Assembly (NCBI GenBank): GCA_010015745.1
Contig: ML978399.1
Coordinates: 1 to 18,069, forward strand
Length of the DNA stretch: 18,069 nt
Direction of reading: 5' to 3'
Source: Setomelanomma holmii
Lineage: Eukaryota; Ascomycota; Dothideomycetes; Pleosporales; Phaeosphaeriaceae
Positions 17,852 to 18,069 of the stretch are shown here, piece after piece. How positions within the stretch are numbered: position 1 is the stretch's first letter; every line of letters begins with the position of its first letter. Position numbers and translations under genes: made by a program. The notes beneath the pieces are model-generated. The model saw only the letters and a program-made list of their open reading frames with translations, was not told where the DNA came from and did not search any database.

Positions 17852-17896
17852 TTCTGAGCTACTCGGGCGTATGAGCCACTCGCCCGTAGGGTACGT
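17832..17896. repeat. Right terminal inverted repeat, 65 bp
   Basis: This is the inverted partner of 16025-16089. Relative to the left end, its four differences each replace CpA (or TpG) with TpA; one of them changes the second copy of the internal 11-mer to CGAGTAGCTCA. It overlaps the first ATG of the transposase frame. Confidence 0.93.
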
Positions 17897-18069
17897 TATA
17901 TAAATTAGTACTTTAGACTTAATTACTACTACTTTAAAGAAGTACTAGATAATCTATCTTAGAATCTCTAGTACTATTGTGGCATAGTACTGTGTACATG
18001 CTGAGAAAGTCAGGGTTCGACCCGCAATTGAGGTGTTGGGTGAAGGTTAGTATTGAGTACTACATGGCG
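17897..18069. other. A/T-rich right flank with clustered AGTACT palindromes
   Basis: No gene is visible. AGTACT occurs at 17907, 17941, 17970, 17986 and 18056. Two of these form the arms of a 9-bp inverted repeat, AGTACTAGA at 17941-17949 and TCTAGTACT at 17967-17975, with a 17-base loop. A tRNA-like B-box word (GGTTCGACCC, near 18014) is present without a tRNA fold. Confidence 0.5.

Larger units (their letters stand above)
16025..17896 (-). mobile_element. Complete pogo/Fot1-type (Tc1-mariner superfamily) DNA transposon
   Basis: The element is 1,872 bp, begins ACGTACCC, ends GGGTACGT, and is flanked by TA on both sides (16023-16024 and 17897-17898), the target duplication expected for pogo/Fot1 elements. 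It has 65-bp terminal inverted repeats with four mismatches and one long transposase gene on the minus strand. The frame is open with an intact catalytic triad, so this copy could be active or recently active. All four TIR mismatches are transitions in CpA/TpG context, which suggests light RIP. Confidence 0.93.

Noticed and set aside
17980..18022. tRNA-like A-box (TGGCATAGTACTG) and B-box (GGTTCGACCC) words
   Set aside because: The two boxes are about 10 bases too close for a standard tRNA, and no acceptor or anticodon stem can be drawn. At most it is a decayed tRNA-derived sequence.

Overview
This window looks like chromosomal DNA of a filamentous ascomycete, probably a dothideomycete. The signs are very short GT-AG introns (45-58 nt) with CTGAC-type branch points, C- or G-ending codons, a HET-domain gene, a fungal HTD-type SRPK-like kinase and a Fot1/pogo-type transposon whose terminal mismatches look like RIP. 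The lineage is inferred from style, not from a marker gene. I found no rRNA, convincing tRNA, CRISPR array or bacterial-type operon.

Left half (1-9448). A short LPAEIR-motif (F-box-like) protein on + converges on a C3HC4 RING-finger protein on -. About 775 bp of divergent promoter separates the RING gene from a two-exon TauD/TfdA-family 2-oxoglutarate/Fe(II) dioxygenase. Next come a large secreted protein (signal peptide, acidic Ser/Asp/Pro-rich repeats, Kex2-like dibasic sites, Cys-rich C-terminal module) and CFD1/NUBP2, the cytosolic iron-sulfur scaffold ATPase. These genes look intact and are mostly intronless.

Middle (9231-12031). A TATA-type promoter precedes an 860-residue protein that I do not recognise. 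It has an acidic stretch, a His/Met/Tyr/Pro-rich low-complexity region, a conserved-looking globular region near the C-terminus and a lysine-rich nuclear-type tail.

Right third (12032-18069). This part is degraded and accessory in character. It holds a coding-like minus-strand remnant, a HET-domain gene cut off inside the domain, a five-exon SRPK-like kinase gene broken by one missing base, a possible fragment of a membrane or GPI-anchored protein, and a complete 1,872-bp pogo/Fot1-type transposon. The transposon has 65-bp inverted repeats, TA target duplications and an open 565-codon transposase carrying a DD35D triad and a C-terminal CCHC zinc knuckle. All four TIR mismatches are CpA versus TpA. 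The DNA beside the element contains further repeats, one of which copies the spacing of motifs inside the TIR.

The genes do not form a pathway cluster: housekeeping and signalling genes sit beside a decaying, transposon-bearing segment. The strongest leads are the zinc-knuckle transposon with RIP-like ends, the single-base kinase lesion, and the TIR-like shadow repeat in the left flank.
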